DNA of 64,000 nucleotides. It comes from Lachnospiraceae bacterium. GTDB lineage: Bacteria > Bacillota > Clostridia > Lachnospirales > Lachnospiraceae. The notes below the pieces were generated by a model. That model saw only the letters and a program-made list of their open reading frames with translations. It did no database searches and was not told where the DNA came from. Of the stretch, positions 17,848-26,420 are shown piece by piece. Where the stretch lies: contig JAGPFR010000003.1 of NCBI GenBank assembly GCA_018056425.1, positions 1-64,000 on the forward strand, in the 5' to 3' direction. The position numbers and the translations under genes are program-made. How positions within the stretch are numbered: the stretch's first letter is position 1; every line of letters begins with the position of its first letter.

Positions 17848-18828
17848 TTATTTCTTAAGTCTTTCGTGTGTCTTCTTGATCAGCCTTGCGGGAAAGAATG
17901 CAAACAGAATCAGATTCCTCCTGTGTTTTCCCGACAGGTCTTTGTCTGTGAGGATCTCTCCACGGAACGCTTTAACCTTCTTCATTACCGAAGTGTAAAG
18001 CGTATTATCTTTCGTCATATTTTCGGACGGGACGTGGAGCAGAAACCACATGGCCTGCATCAGATAAAAATGCACCGCTTCCCTTTTATACTCCGGAAAT
18101 TTACGTTCCGTAAGCTCCAGCATCTTATCCGCATTTTCCATTACGTTCTCGTAAAAGCTCTGCTTGTATGTCCCTCTGGTATTACTCTGCCCTCTTAGGA
18201 TTATATGATATCCGGGCTTTCTGACATTCAGAAGCTTTCTTATCGAGGAACTCATATTTACCAGAAGTTCAAAATCCTCATTCAGTCTTCCTTCGGAAAA
18301 AGAAAACCCTTCGAAGAAATCCTTCCGGAAAAGCTTCGTGCAAAACGAGGAATCACCTTTATGCAGAAGAAGGCTTCTGAAAAATTCTCTTCCGGTAAAA
18401 GAATCAGGTATATCAAACCCTTCACCGAAAGCCTTGATCTGCTTACCGTCTTCATCCTCCTCGCACGAAAGGATCTGGGCGGCATCCGCATCATAGTCAT
18501 TCTCCAATGCAGATACCAGATTCATATACATATCGGCCTCAATATAGTCATCGGCATCGATGAAGCCTATATATTTGCCTGTTGCGACTTTAAGTCCGGC
18601 ATTTCTTGCAGAGGACGATCCGCCGTTTTCTTTGGAGATAACCTTTATCCTGGAATCCTGTGCAGAAAAGCCTTTTAACATCTGCAAAGACTCATCCTTC
18701 GAGCCGTCATCCACCGCGATCATCTCGAGATTATCGTAAGTCTGGTTACGGACAGAGCCAACCGACCGCTCAAGGTACTTTGCGGCGTTATACACAGGTA
18801 TTACGATGCTTACTAACGGCTTATCCAT
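17848..18828 (-). CDS. GT2 family glycosyltransferase
   Basis: A 326-residue GT2 enzyme from the ATG at 18828 (an alternative start further upstream would run through the promoter and a palindrome). Motifs: VSIVIPVYNAAKYLERSV, AVDDGSKDES, GGSSSARNAGLKVA and the DxD-like FIDADDYIE. The C-terminal part is helical and basic with no clear membrane anchor. First gene of the run 18828 to 13816. No ribosome binding site is visible; the -10 box lies only 10 bases before the start codon. Confidence 0.9.
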   Translation of the reverse strand: MDKPLVSIVIPVYNAAKYLERSVGSVRNQTYDNLEMIAVDDGSKDESLQMLKGFSAQDSRIKVISKENGGSSSARNAGLKVATGKYIGFIDADDYIEADMYMNLVSALENDYDADAAQILSCEEDEDGKQIKAFGEGFDIPDSFTGREFFRSLLLHKGDSSFCTKLFRKDFFEGFSFSEGRLNEDFELLVNMSSSIRKLLNVRKPGYHIILRGQSNTRGTYKQSFYENVMENADKMLELTERKFPEYKREAVHFYLMQAMWFLLHVPSENMTKDNTLYTSVMKKVKAFRGEILTDKDLSGKHRRNLILFAFFPARLIKKTHERLKK

Positions 18829-18837
18829 AACTAATTT

Positions 18838-18843
18838 ATTATA
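18838..18843 (-). promoter_or_regulatory. Extended -10 box giving a nearly leaderless GT2 transcript
   Basis: Minus-strand TGGTATAAT ends 9 bases before the ATG at 18828, so transcription would begin about 3 bases ahead of the start codon. No -35 match is seen, and no Shine-Dalgarno sequence precedes the ATG. Confidence 0.45.
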
Positions 18844-18847
18844 CCAT

Positions 18848-18878
18848 AGGTGACAAGGGGAAGTTTCTACTGTCACCT
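18848..18878. repeat. Dispersed palindrome, copy at GT2 gene end
   Basis: AGGTGACA (18848-18855) and TGTCACCT (18871-18878) are a perfect 8-bp inverted repeat with GGGGAAGTTTC in the loop. It overlaps the stop codon of the gene at 18877-19626 and abuts the promoter of the next gene. Confidence 0.75.
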
Positions 18879-19626
18879 ATATCCTTCTCTTAACCGCATT
18901 AAATCCCCACCCGATGAAGCAAAAGCAACTGTAGAGGAAGGGAAGCTCCTCTGACTTGCGGTACAGGTTCCAGATCCTGCGCGCCGCATCGGACTTATCG
19001 GATGAAAGAGAATTGCCGGTGCGCCTGTACAAAACCAGATTCTCATCAAGTCCGCAGGCCTTATAGCCCTTTCGGAGCAGTTTAAACCAAAGTGCGGTAT
19101 CCTCGGACTTGATATCCGGAAATACCAGTTCTTCCTTGGGTACAATCTTAGTGTCGAAAACCACAGTCGAAGTAAAGATCGTAGTGTTCCTGAGCGCTCT
19201 TTTGTAAGTGATCTTGGAAGGAACTCTTACGACCTTGCCCATGGGATTTGCATCCTTATCGGCAAATTCATATCCGGTGTAGGAAAATCCGCAATTCTTT
19301 TCTTCCATGAGCTTAAGCTGTTTTTCGAGCTTTCCCTCTTTCCAGAGATCGTCGCCGTCCAAAAACGCGATGTATCTTCCGCCGCTTTCCCTTATGCCGA
19401 GGTTTCTTGCCCCGTGAGCCTTAAGCTTTTTCCCGGGTTCTATCAGCCTGATCGGAGCCTCGATGTGACGGGCCTTATACTTATTGATCGTCGCAACAGA
19501 ATTGTCCGTACTCATATCATCGACAAGAAGGATCTCCATATCGTTAATTTTCTGTGCAAGCACGGAATCAAGGGTATGCTCTATATAATTTTCAAGATTA
19601 TAAACAGGTATTACTACGCTGATCAT
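18877..19626 (-). CDS. GT2 family glycosyltransferase (short)
   Basis: A 249-residue GT2 enzyme similar to TuaG-like transferases. Motifs: SVVIPVYNLENYIEHTLDS, LLVDDMSTDNS, AHGARNLGIRES and FLDGDDLWKE. The C-terminus has one short hydrophobic stretch (FLYSCFCFIGWG). Its ATG overlaps the stop of the upstream membrane-protein gene (ATGA), so it is the last gene of the 22402-18877 operon. Confidence 0.9.
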   Translation of the reverse strand: MISVVIPVYNLENYIEHTLDSVLAQKINDMEILLVDDMSTDNSVATINKYKARHIEAPIRLIEPGKKLKAHGARNLGIRESGGRYIAFLDGDDLWKEGKLEKQLKLMEEKNCGFSYTGYEFADKDANPMGKVVRVPSKITYKRALRNTTIFTSTVVFDTKIVPKEELVFPDIKSEDTALWFKLLRKGYKACGLDENLVLYRRTGNSLSSDKSDAARRIWNLYRKSEELPFLYSCFCFIGWGFNAVKRRI

Positions 19627-20468
19627 AGAATACCTCCGTAAACCAGATAAAATCTCTCGCCGTTTGATGCGGTAAATTCCTCATAGTAAAGGCCTTCGGC
19701 CTCAAAAGAAGCCGGATCGCACCCGCCGGGAACCACAACAATATCCGCACCGAATGAAAAGCCTTCCCTGCATACTTCGGGAGCAAGATAAAACTTGTTG
19801 TCTTCCATCTTAAGAAGATCGTCCCTGAGCTGTCTTAATTCCTGCGAATATGTTCCGAGGCGGTTCTTGGTAAGTCTTCCGTCCCACATATCCCTGCCGT
19901 AAAGAGTAACGACATCTGCGGAAAGCGTGTGGAGAGCTGCGGTGATATCATCATTTGCAAGAACGACATAAGCGCTGCCTGAATCCATGCTGCGATCGCA
20001 GATAAGCTGTGCAACCTCCGCTTCACCGATTGAAGCATTTTCACTTCTTCCCGCCATGGTCTCTTCCGGAGTTCCGAGAGACCCGCATATAAGCACTGCC
20101 GCTGCAAGAAGTGCGTTGCAGAGGATCACCGTACTTTTTTTCTCCCCGGAGAAGTCTTTAAAAAGTTCACCCGCCATTGCGGATACACAGACTCCGCCGA
20201 GAGGGATAAGAGGAATGATCCCCCAGATATCGGGAACGTCATAATATGTTCCGAATACGATCCTTATCACGGATGCGCTCACCGGGAAGATCAAAAGCAC
20301 AAAGGATATGCATGCAAGCAAAAGAAGCGCCTTAATACGATCGTCGGTTTTCCTGCCGGTCTTTTTAAGAACCGTGTACCCTGCTATAAGTGATACGAAA
20401 AGGGAAGCGTTTAAAACAATGCATTCCCTGAAATGGATCATGCAATCTGTCAGGAGGCCTTTAAACAT
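19623..20468 (-). CDS. Membrane protein with extracytoplasmic domain (second half of a split protein?)
   Basis: A 281-residue protein from the ATG at 20468, preceded by a strong AAGGAGG that lies inside the end of the upstream gene. About four membrane helices in the first 140 residues, then a soluble domain (AQLICDRSMDSG onwards, ending YLVYGGIL) like the C-terminal domain of the GT-C-like protein at 7095-8666. The upstream gene supplies only N-terminal helices, so the two together resemble one polytopic protein of about 610 residues. The genes overlap by 19 bases in the -1 relation. Family not identified with certainty; possibly DUF6077-like. Confidence 0.7.
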   Translation of the reverse strand: MFKGLLTDCMIHFRECIVLNASLFVSLIAGYTVLKKTGRKTDDRIKALLLLACISFVLLIFPVSASVIRIVFGTYYDVPDIWGIIPLIPLGGVCVSAMAGELFKDFSGEKKSTVILCNALLAAAVLICGSLGTPEETMAGRSENASIGEAEVAQLICDRSMDSGSAYVVLANDDITAALHTLSADVVTLYGRDMWDGRLTKNRLGTYSQELRQLRDDLLKMEDNKFYLAPEVCREGFSFGADIVVVPGGCDPASFEAEGLYYEEFTASNGERFYLVYGGIL

Positions 20469-21448
20469 TTGAACCTCCTTACCGCAAACATGCAGAGTAC
20501 AAAGAGCACGTAGGTGCATGCGCAAAAACCGATCCCGTACTGTGTCCTGCAGATAAATGCTTCGCATAAAACAGGGAGCAGCGCGGTGATGTATTTTCTT
20601 TCAAATAAAAGATAAAGCAAAAACGGTATCAGGACCCAGATCCTTACGGCGGTTCCGGTCCACATCTGTGAAAGGACGGAAAAGCCCTGTGCATAGGATG
20701 AAAGATCTGCCGCATATGTGAACAGGATCACGGAGATCATAAATACCGAACGCTTAAAGATCTCATTTTCTTTGCCTTTATAAAGGCTTCCGGAAAGTGC
20801 AAACATCGCACAAAGTCCCGATATGAACCAAAACGCGGGCATGATGTTATGGACGATAACTTCGGGCGATGTTCCGAATGCCGCGCTCATTACGGAATAT
20901 AATCCGGTAAGGCACAGGATCTTATATCTCATCGGAACGCCCTCAGCATAGGGACTTCCCGTAAGAGGGTCTATGGAATACATCACATTTCCTTTTACAA
21001 AGACCCTGACAGTCTCAAGAGTCTCATCCCCTGTGGAATTAACCCGGAGTCCGAAGGTAACCGTAAATACCGCGATAAGAACCGCGATCACGGCAAGGGT
21101 TGCAAAAATAACCGCTGATCTTCCCGCGGGCTTACTTTTCTCCTTCTTCGTATCCTTGGTCTTTCCCATGACAACTGTCAGGACCACGAAAGCAAAATAC
21201 GAAGCCGTCATAAGTACGACCATGATGATCCCGGCAAGACTTTTTTCATCCGCGATAAGTCCCGAACGGGTTATCGTAAGAAGATGGGATACAAAAGAAA
21301 CGCACAGGATCACTAAAGAGCCTGCGCAGAATGATGTAAAGACATCCGCTTTCTTTTTCGTAAAGAGAGCGGAAAAAAGCATCAGGGTCCTCCCCGAGAA
21401 AAATGCCACAATTATCAAAAAAAGAATAAGCAGAACCGTTTTTGCCAT
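20450..21448 (-). CDS. Polytopic membrane protein (first half of a split protein?)
   Basis: A 332-residue protein taken from the ATG at 21448 (a GTG 12 bases upstream is also possible; neither has a strong ribosome binding site). Eight or nine hydrophobic segments. The loop after the third or fourth helix has SIDPLTGSPYAEGVPMRYK, followed by helices with conserved-looking aromatic loops. No soluble catalytic domain is present. It overlaps the downstream gene in a -1 relation and is preceded by a GtrB-type GT2, the same GT2 plus membrane-protein arrangement as at 7095-9603. Function unknown; a GT-C-like transferase is an inference. Confidence 0.65.
   Translation of the reverse strand: MAKTVLLILFLIIVAFFSGRTLMLFSALFTKKKADVFTSFCAGSLVILCVSFVSHLLTITRSGLIADEKSLAGIIMVVLMTASYFAFVVLTVVMGKTKDTKKEKSKPAGRSAVIFATLAVIAVLIAVFTVTFGLRVNSTGDETLETVRVFVKGNVMYSIDPLTGSPYAEGVPMRYKILCLTGLYSVMSAAFGTSPEVIVHNIMPAFWFISGLCAMFALSGSLYKGKENEIFKRSVFMISVILFTYAADLSSYAQGFSVLSQMWTGTAVRIWVLIPFLLYLLFERKYITALLPVLCEAFICRTQYGIGFCACTYVLFVLCMFAVRRFKCLKAS
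20452..20477 (-). promoter_or_regulatory. Hairpin sequestering an internal ribosome binding site
   Basis: On the minus strand AGGAGG and CCTCCT form a 6-bp inverted repeat that encloses the ATG of the downstream gene and the heptamer TTTAAAG (20465-20459). The AGGAGG is the downstream gene's ribosome binding site. A ribosome finishing the upstream gene would open the hairpin, a classic translational-coupling layout. Confidence 0.55.
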
Positions 21449-21463
21449 GCCAATCAACACCCG

Positions 21464-22402
21464 TCAGAAGCAGTTTTTCTCATTCTTAAGATACAGAGGG
21501 CGATCCTTTACCTCCAGGTATGCCTTGGCAATATACTGTCCGAGGATGCCCGTGCAGAAAAACTGTACTCCGCTTATAAATACGATAACCGTCATGGTTG
21601 ACGCCCAGCCCGCAACCGGATCTCCGAATGCCAGTCTTCTTACAATGATGAAAATAACCATCACAAAAGCAAGAAAGCAAAAGAGAATACCTACAAGCGA
21701 ACTCAGTACGAGGGGCTTGGTGGAAAAAGCAGTGATGCCCTCGAGAGAATACATAACAAGTCCCCAGAAATTCCACTTGGTCTTTCCGGCGCTTCTGTCT
21801 ACATTTTCAAAATCGATCCACTTGGTCTCATATCCGACCCAGCCGAATATGCCCTTGGTAAAGCGGTTGTACTCGGTAATGGACAGAACGGCTTTAATGT
21901 ACTGTTTGCTCATCAGCCTGTAATCCCTTGCTCCGTCCATGATCTCGGTATCCGAGAGCTTTTTCATAAGCTTATAGAAACGTCTTGCGAAGAAACTCCT
22001 GATAGGAGGCTCTCCCTTTCTGGTGACACGTCTTGTCGCAACCGAATCATATCCCTGATCGAGGTATGAAAACATCTCTTCAAGAAGCGAAGGGGGATCC
22101 TGGAGATCCGCATCCATAAACACAGCATAGTCGGAATCCGCGGCCGCAAGAAGCCCCGCATACATCGCAGCTTCCTTTCCGAAATTCCTCGAAAAAGAGA
22201 TCATGTGAACTCTCGCATCCTGCTCGTGAAGAGTCTTTACCACATCAACGGTTCTGTCCGTTGAGCCGTCATCTATGAAATACACCTTAAGCTCGGTTCC
22301 TCTCTTTTCGAGAAATGCGGTCTGAGCTACAAGTTCCTTATAGAAAAGAGGAATGGCTTCCTCTTCATTTTTGCAGGGTACTATTACGGTAAGTTCCGAC
22401 AT
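21464..22402 (-). CDS. GT2 glycosyltransferase, GtrB/YkcC type
   Basis: A 312-residue enzyme from the ATG at 22402, with GGAGG 5 bases upstream. GT2 motifs: LTVIVPCKNEEEAIP, FIDDGSTDRT, SRNFGKEAAMYAGL, the DxD-like FMDADLQDPP, and YNRFTKGIFGWVGY. Two membrane helices follow at about 225-295. The family makes polyprenyl-phosphate-linked sugars used by GT-C transferases outside the membrane. First gene of the operon that runs to 18877. Confidence 0.92.
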   Translation of the reverse strand: MSELTVIVPCKNEEEAIPLFYKELVAQTAFLEKRGTELKVYFIDDGSTDRTVDVVKTLHEQDARVHMISFSRNFGKEAAMYAGLLAAADSDYAVFMDADLQDPPSLLEEMFSYLDQGYDSVATRRVTRKGEPPIRSFFARRFYKLMKKLSDTEIMDGARDYRLMSKQYIKAVLSITEYNRFTKGIFGWVGYETKWIDFENVDRSAGKTKWNFWGLVMYSLEGITAFSTKPLVLSSLVGILFCFLAFVMVIFIIVRRLAFGDPVAGWASTMTVIVFISGVQFFCTGILGQYIAKAYLEVKDRPLYLKNEKNCF

Positions 22403-22439
22403 TTTGCCTCCGAACAAAACTCATTACATATTCCGTCAT

Positions 22440-22445
22440 ATTATA
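22440..22445 (-). promoter_or_regulatory. Extended -10 promoter of the 22402-18877 operon
   Basis: Minus-strand TGCTATAAT, a perfect -10 with TG extension, 37 bases before the ATG at 22402 and just after the HPr terminator. No good -35 hexamer. Confidence 0.5.
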
Positions 22446-22461
22446 GCATATCCGGACTCAT

Positions 22462-22498
22462 AAAAAAACAGCGGAGCAATGCGCTCCGCTGAAAAAAT
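22462..22498 (-). terminator. Rho-independent terminator after HPr gene
   Basis: CAGCGGAGC (22469-22477) and GCTCCGCTG (22483-22491) form a perfect 9-bp stem with A-runs on the plus-strand left side and after the right arm. On the minus strand the stem is followed by seven T residues. It could act in both directions. Confidence 0.92.
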
Positions 22499-22511
22499 CT
22501 TGATTCCAGGA

Positions 22512-22778
22512 TCACTCACCCAGGCCGCTCTCCACAACAGCAACAAGAGCTTCAAGAGCCTTATCCTCATCCTCGCCTTCACAAACAAATTCTATCTCAT
22601 CTCCGCACTTAATGCATGCTCCGAGAACCGAAAGAACGGATTTGGCATTGGCTGTATTGTCATCACCGAATCTGAATGTGATCAGTGATTTGTACTGCAT
22701 TGCTTCCTTGCAAAGTATACCGGCGGGTCTCAAATGAAGTCCTGTAGGATTTTTGATCAAAACCTTCTGAGATACCAT
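22512..22778 (-). CDS. ptsH: HPr family phosphocarrier protein
   Basis: An 88-residue HPr. The phosphorylated His15 lies in PTGLHLRPAG. The regulatory serine is Ser47 in NAKSVLSVLG, the equivalent of Ser46 of Bacillus HPr. In the family HPr passes phosphate from enzyme I to sugar permeases, and its serine form works with CcpA in catabolite repression. No ptsI gene is nearby. The protein has its own promoter (22848-22876) and a strong terminator, so it looks monocistronic. Confidence 0.93.
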   Translation of the reverse strand: MVSQKVLIKNPTGLHLRPAGILCKEAMQYKSLITFRFGDDNTANAKSVLSVLGACIKCGDEIEFVCEGEDEDKALEALVAVVESGLGE

Positions 22779-22803
22779 TCTTAATGCCTTTCCTAGTCTT
22801 TTT

Positions 22804-22876
22804 AGACGCCTGCTACCGTCCTTGTGGCAGGCTGTCTTCTAATAAAGATAATAACAGATATAAAACATAAAAACAA
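22804..22876 (-). promoter_or_regulatory. Promoter and leader hairpin of HPr gene
   Basis: Minus-strand TTGTTT (22876-22871), 17-base spacer, TATTAT (22853-22848). Downstream a hairpin of AGAC-A-GCCTGC with GCAGGC-GTCT (22837-22804) sits in the leader ahead of the start codon. It could instead mark the 3' end of the glmM transcript, but no T-run follows it on the minus strand. Confidence 0.5.
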
Positions 22877-22880
22877 TATT

Positions 22881-24230
22881 TTAGAACATCCTGTCCTGTA
22901 TGAGATTTGCCAGTTTCTCGGCCTCCTCACGGATCATATCCTGATCCTTGCCCTCGATCATAACTCTTACGAGGGGCTCGGTTCCGGAAGGTCTGATAAG
23001 GACTCTTCCCTCTCCGGCAAACTTCTCTTCAAGCTTCTTTATCGCATCCGCGATCTCGGGATATTCGAGGTACTTATCCTTCTTATGGTTTGCAACCTTG
23101 GCACCGACAAGCGCCTGTGGAAGAACTTCCATGACCTTCGCAAGTTCGGAAAGCTTCTTGCCCGAATCGACCATAACCTTGAGAAGATGAAGTGCGGACA
23201 AAAGTCCGTCACCGGTCGTATTTTCATCGAGGAAGATAATATGTCCGGACTGCTCTCCTCCGAGGGATGCTCCGATCTCTTTCATCCTCTCCATAACATA
23301 TCTGTCACCGACAGCTGTTCTTTCGAGGTTGATACCGTTCTTCTCACAACTGATCGAGAATCCGAGGTTACTCATTACGGTAGCAACGATGGTGTTCTTC
23401 TTGAGGGTTCCCTCAGCCTTCATGCTGCATCCGACAATCGCCATAATCTGGTCGCCGTCGACGATCTTACCGTTTTCATCAACAGCAAGGAGTCTGTCGG
23501 CATCTCCGTCAAAGGCAAGTCCGACATCAGCCTTCTCGTAAACGACTCTCGCACAGAGTTCCTCCATGTGGGTCGATCCGCAGTTGGCATTGATGTTGGT
23601 TCCGTCGGGGTGATCATGGATAGCGATAACATTAGCCCCTGCTTTTCTAAGTGCTTCGATCGAGGTGTAATGGGATGCGCCTTCGGCACAGTCTGCCACG
23701 ATCTTAAGTCCGCTCAGATTAACGGGAACGCTTCTTACGGCGTGATTGATATACTCTTCTCTTGCGTCGGTACGGATCTTGATCTTACCGACTCCCGATC
23801 CGATGGGGAACTGAATGTCCTCCATATTTCTCTTTATCTGATCTTCAATCTCATCTTCAAGAGCATCGGGAAGCTTAAATCCGTCGGCATCAAAGAACTT
23901 GATACCGTTAAACTCCACAGGATTGTGTGATGCGGAGATAACCACTCCCGCATCCGCCATGTACTTGCGGGTAAGATATGCCACAGCAGGTGTGGGGATG
24001 ACTCCCACATAGATACAGTTAGCTCCCACGCTGCAGGCACCTGCCATAAGAGCCGATGCGAGCATGTCGCCCGAGATCCTTGTATCGCAGCCGACCATGA
24101 TGGTGGGCTTGTGGTTCTTCTTTTTGGTCAGGACATAAGCACCTGCCTGACCCAGTTTCATTGCAAGATCGAGAGTAAGTTCTTCGTTGGCTATTCCTCT
24201 TACTCCGTCAGTTCCAAACATTCGAGACAT
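22881..24230 (-). CDS. glmM: Phosphoglucosamine mutase
   Basis: Interconverts glucosamine 6-phosphate and glucosamine 1-phosphate for peptidoglycan precursor synthesis. 449 residues, normal length. N-terminal MFGTDGVRG, the phosphoserine loop SASHNP with Ser101, the metal-binding loop FDGDADR in the middle, and the C-terminal sugar-phosphate site RPSGTEPLVRVM are all present. It follows cdaA and cdaR in the order common in Firmicutes, where GlmM can bind and inhibit the diadenylate cyclase CdaA. Confidence 0.97.
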   Translation of the reverse strand: MSRMFGTDGVRGIANEELTLDLAMKLGQAGAYVLTKKKNHKPTIMVGCDTRISGDMLASALMAGACSVGANCIYVGVIPTPAVAYLTRKYMADAGVVISASHNPVEFNGIKFFDADGFKLPDALEDEIEDQIKRNMEDIQFPIGSGVGKIKIRTDAREEYINHAVRSVPVNLSGLKIVADCAEGASHYTSIEALRKAGANVIAIHDHPDGTNINANCGSTHMEELCARVVYEKADVGLAFDGDADRLLAVDENGKIVDGDQIMAIVGCSMKAEGTLKKNTIVATVMSNLGFSISCEKNGINLERTAVGDRYVMERMKEIGASLGGEQSGHIIFLDENTTGDGLLSALHLLKVMVDSGKKLSELAKVMEVLPQALVGAKVANHKKDKYLEYPEIADAIKKLEEKFAGEGRVLIRPSGTEPLVRVMIEGKDQDMIREEAEKLANLIQDRMF

Positions 24231-24248
24231 TTTCCGTTCTCCTTAGCT

Positions 24249-25529
24249 TCAGACATCTTCCACCTGAGTCAGCTGTACTCGTACATAGACCGGGTCAGCC
24301 TTAACATGTTCACTCAGGTTAAACTTAACGGGGATTGCCAATATATCTCCGTCATGTATGTCTGTTAAATTATTTGCGGTCAGATAAGAATCGATCTCAA
24401 CTATTCCGGTGAGTGATTCCGAGCTTACCGCATTAAGCTCGGTTTCAAGTCCTACCAGTCTTACGCTGATATCTTCTGTTGCAACTATCTCGGCTTCAAA
24501 TCCGTCGGGAATATCGTGAAGCAGGAGGGAATCCGATGTGATGGTCAGATTCTTCTCAAGCATCTTCTCGACATAAGCGGTAACCGAAACTTCGGCATCA
24601 AATTCCTTGTCTTCGAATTCGACTCCGCTCGGCAAATATCTGCTCAGGTCATAAGTTGCGGTGATATCGTTTCTTGCAGATCCTATATCAACGGGATCGG
24701 TTATCTCGATCTCGGAGATGTTGTTGAGTACGCTGGTATCACCGGCTATGGTAACGATCTCGGGATCGATCGTAATGTCACCTGTGTAGACATATCCTGC
24801 AGAAGGCTCTCCGGTAACCGATGCAAAAATGGGGACCGTCTTGGTCGAAAGAACGGTTACCGTTGTGGTTACGTAATCCGTCTGCTTTACGATCATCTCG
24901 TTTTCGATCTTCACACCCATGGCATCGCACAAAACAAGTTCCATGTCTGCCGAGATAGTCTTAACCGCACCGTCGAGATCAATCGTAACAAGTGCGTAGG
25001 AAATTCTGTCCACTGCGGATGCGGGACCGGATACTTCAAGTCTGTTTCTGTCGAGCTTAACCTGACCCTGTACGCATCCTTCTCCGACTTCACCTACAAG
25101 CTCATAGATGATGTTGATATATTTGGTCTTCTTTTCATCAACGTTTACGAGAAGTTCTTCGTGATCCGCAATAATCCTCTCAGCTCTGTCGAGTGAATAG
25201 GTTATGGGAACCCTTCCGTCCTCCGTGATCTCCGCAAAATCTGCAACCGCCGTGATATCCGATGCGGAAAGCGTGCTGATAACGGATTCGGGTGCCCTGA
25301 CCGTAACCTTGGCTACATCCGTCTGGTCAAGAATCTGGAATACCTTGCCCTGGCTTTCCAGGAGATCCGCATTCAGGAACGTTACCCGTACATTGGAAAA
25401 AGAAACCGTGCCGACGGGGTTTGAGATCTGAGCAACAAGTACCCAGAGAACAAACGCAAGTGCTATCGACAAAAGCTTTAATCCGAAGTTATTTGTAATT
25501 ATGCTGCCGAGGCGTTTTAAGATCTTCAT
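24249..25529 (-). CDS. cdaR: CdaR/YbbR domain protein, regulator of CdaA
   Basis: A 426-residue protein with one N-terminal membrane helix (about residues 15-35, LKLLSIALAFVLWVLVAQ) and an extracytoplasmic part made of about four YbbR repeats; the recurrent segments VRAPE/VSGPASAV and the LSRYLPSGVEF-like turns mark them. In Bacillus and Listeria CdaR binds CdaA and tunes c-di-AMP synthesis. The start codon overlaps the cdaA stop by one base (TAATG), so the pair is translationally coupled. Confidence 0.93.
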   Translation of the reverse strand: MKILKRLGSIITNNFGLKLLSIALAFVLWVLVAQISNPVGTVSFSNVRVTFLNADLLESQGKVFQILDQTDVAKVTVRAPESVISTLSASDITAVADFAEITEDGRVPITYSLDRAERIIADHEELLVNVDEKKTKYINIIYELVGEVGEGCVQGQVKLDRNRLEVSGPASAVDRISYALVTIDLDGAVKTISADMELVLCDAMGVKIENEMIVKQTDYVTTTVTVLSTKTVPIFASVTGEPSAGYVYTGDITIDPEIVTIAGDTSVLNNISEIEITDPVDIGSARNDITATYDLSRYLPSGVEFEDKEFDAEVSVTAYVEKMLEKNLTITSDSLLLHDIPDGFEAEIVATEDISVRLVGLETELNAVSSESLTGIVEIDSYLTANNLTDIHDGDILAIPVKFNLSEHVKADPVYVRVQLTQVEDV

Positions 25530-26395
25530 TATTTTCTTCGCCTCCGTCTCTTGCTTGCATCCTCGTTTCCTTCTTCGGTTAAGAGTCCGAGTTCAGAAAT
25601 GATGTAGTTCTTAAGAGCTTCCTCGCTTAAATTTCTCTCGAGCTGTCCTTCATGAGCTGCGGATATTCTTCCGGTCTCCTCGGATACGATGATCACGATC
25701 GCATCATATTCTTCGGACATTCCCATTCCGGCTCTGTGTCTTGTTCCGAGTTCCTTGCTGATGGACTGGGACTGGGTCAGGGGCAGATAACATGTAGCTG
25801 CCGAGATACGGTTGTTTCTGATGGTAACCGCGCCGTCATGAAGAGGCGTATTCTTTTCAAAGATATTGATAAGGAGCTGGTTGGTTATGTCGGCGTCAAC
25901 CTTGATACCGGTCTCGTCAATCCTTGAAACCGACTCCTTGTTCTCGATTACAATGAGCGCTCCGGTCCTTACTCTGGCCATCTGCGAGCAGGCTCTTACG
26001 ATCTCATTAATGCTCTGTCTGGAAAGGATCTCCTCAGCGGGCTTCTGTCCGAAATCAAACATGCCGCCGATAACATTGGTCTTTCCGAGGGACTCAAGTG
26101 CTTTTCTGAGCTCCGGCTGAAGAACTACGATCAGTGCGATGACCGCAAACTGAAGGATGTTGCTTGCGAGCCAGAGGATCGTATCCATGTGGAAGATCTT
26201 CGCAAGTCCGATAAAAACAACAATGACAAGAAGGCCCTTTAAGAGGGACCATGCTCTGCTCGTGTGTATCCACCTGATCGTGTAGTAGAGCAAAACGGCA
26301 ATGATTATGATCTCGGTATAATCCTGCCATTCGATCGTACCCATGTAGGTGGCGAAGCTGTTCAGATATTCCATTGTGTCGGTGAAAAATGTCAT
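25529..26395 (-). CDS. cdaA: Diadenylate cyclase CdaA
   Basis: Makes cyclic di-AMP from two ATP, a second messenger for potassium, turgor and cell-wall balance. 288 residues: three membrane helices in the first 95, then the DAC (DisA_N) domain. The catalytic DGA is at 187-189 and RHR at 219-221, with ATCYLPLTQSQ between them, so the enzyme should be active. The C-terminus is a basic tail (KRRRRRK). Operon with cdaR and glmM downstream and two unknown membrane proteins upstream. Confidence 0.97.
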   Translation of the reverse strand: MTFFTDTMEYLNSFATYMGTIEWQDYTEIIIIAVLLYYTIRWIHTSRAWSLLKGLLVIVVFIGLAKIFHMDTILWLASNILQFAVIALIVVLQPELRKALESLGKTNVIGGMFDFGQKPAEEILSRQSINEIVRACSQMARVRTGALIVIENKESVSRIDETGIKVDADITNQLLINIFEKNTPLHDGAVTIRNNRISAATCYLPLTQSQSISKELGTRHRAGMGMSEEYDAIVIIVSEETGRISAAHEGQLERNLSEEALKNYIISELGLLTEEGNEDASKRRRRRK

Positions 26396-26420
26396 CCGTC
26401 AGCCTTCTTATCTTACGTGA

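Noticed and set aside
22824-23930. 368-codon plus-strand reading frame
   Set aside because: It lies wholly opposite glmM, which has all family motifs; composition is that of an antisense shadow.
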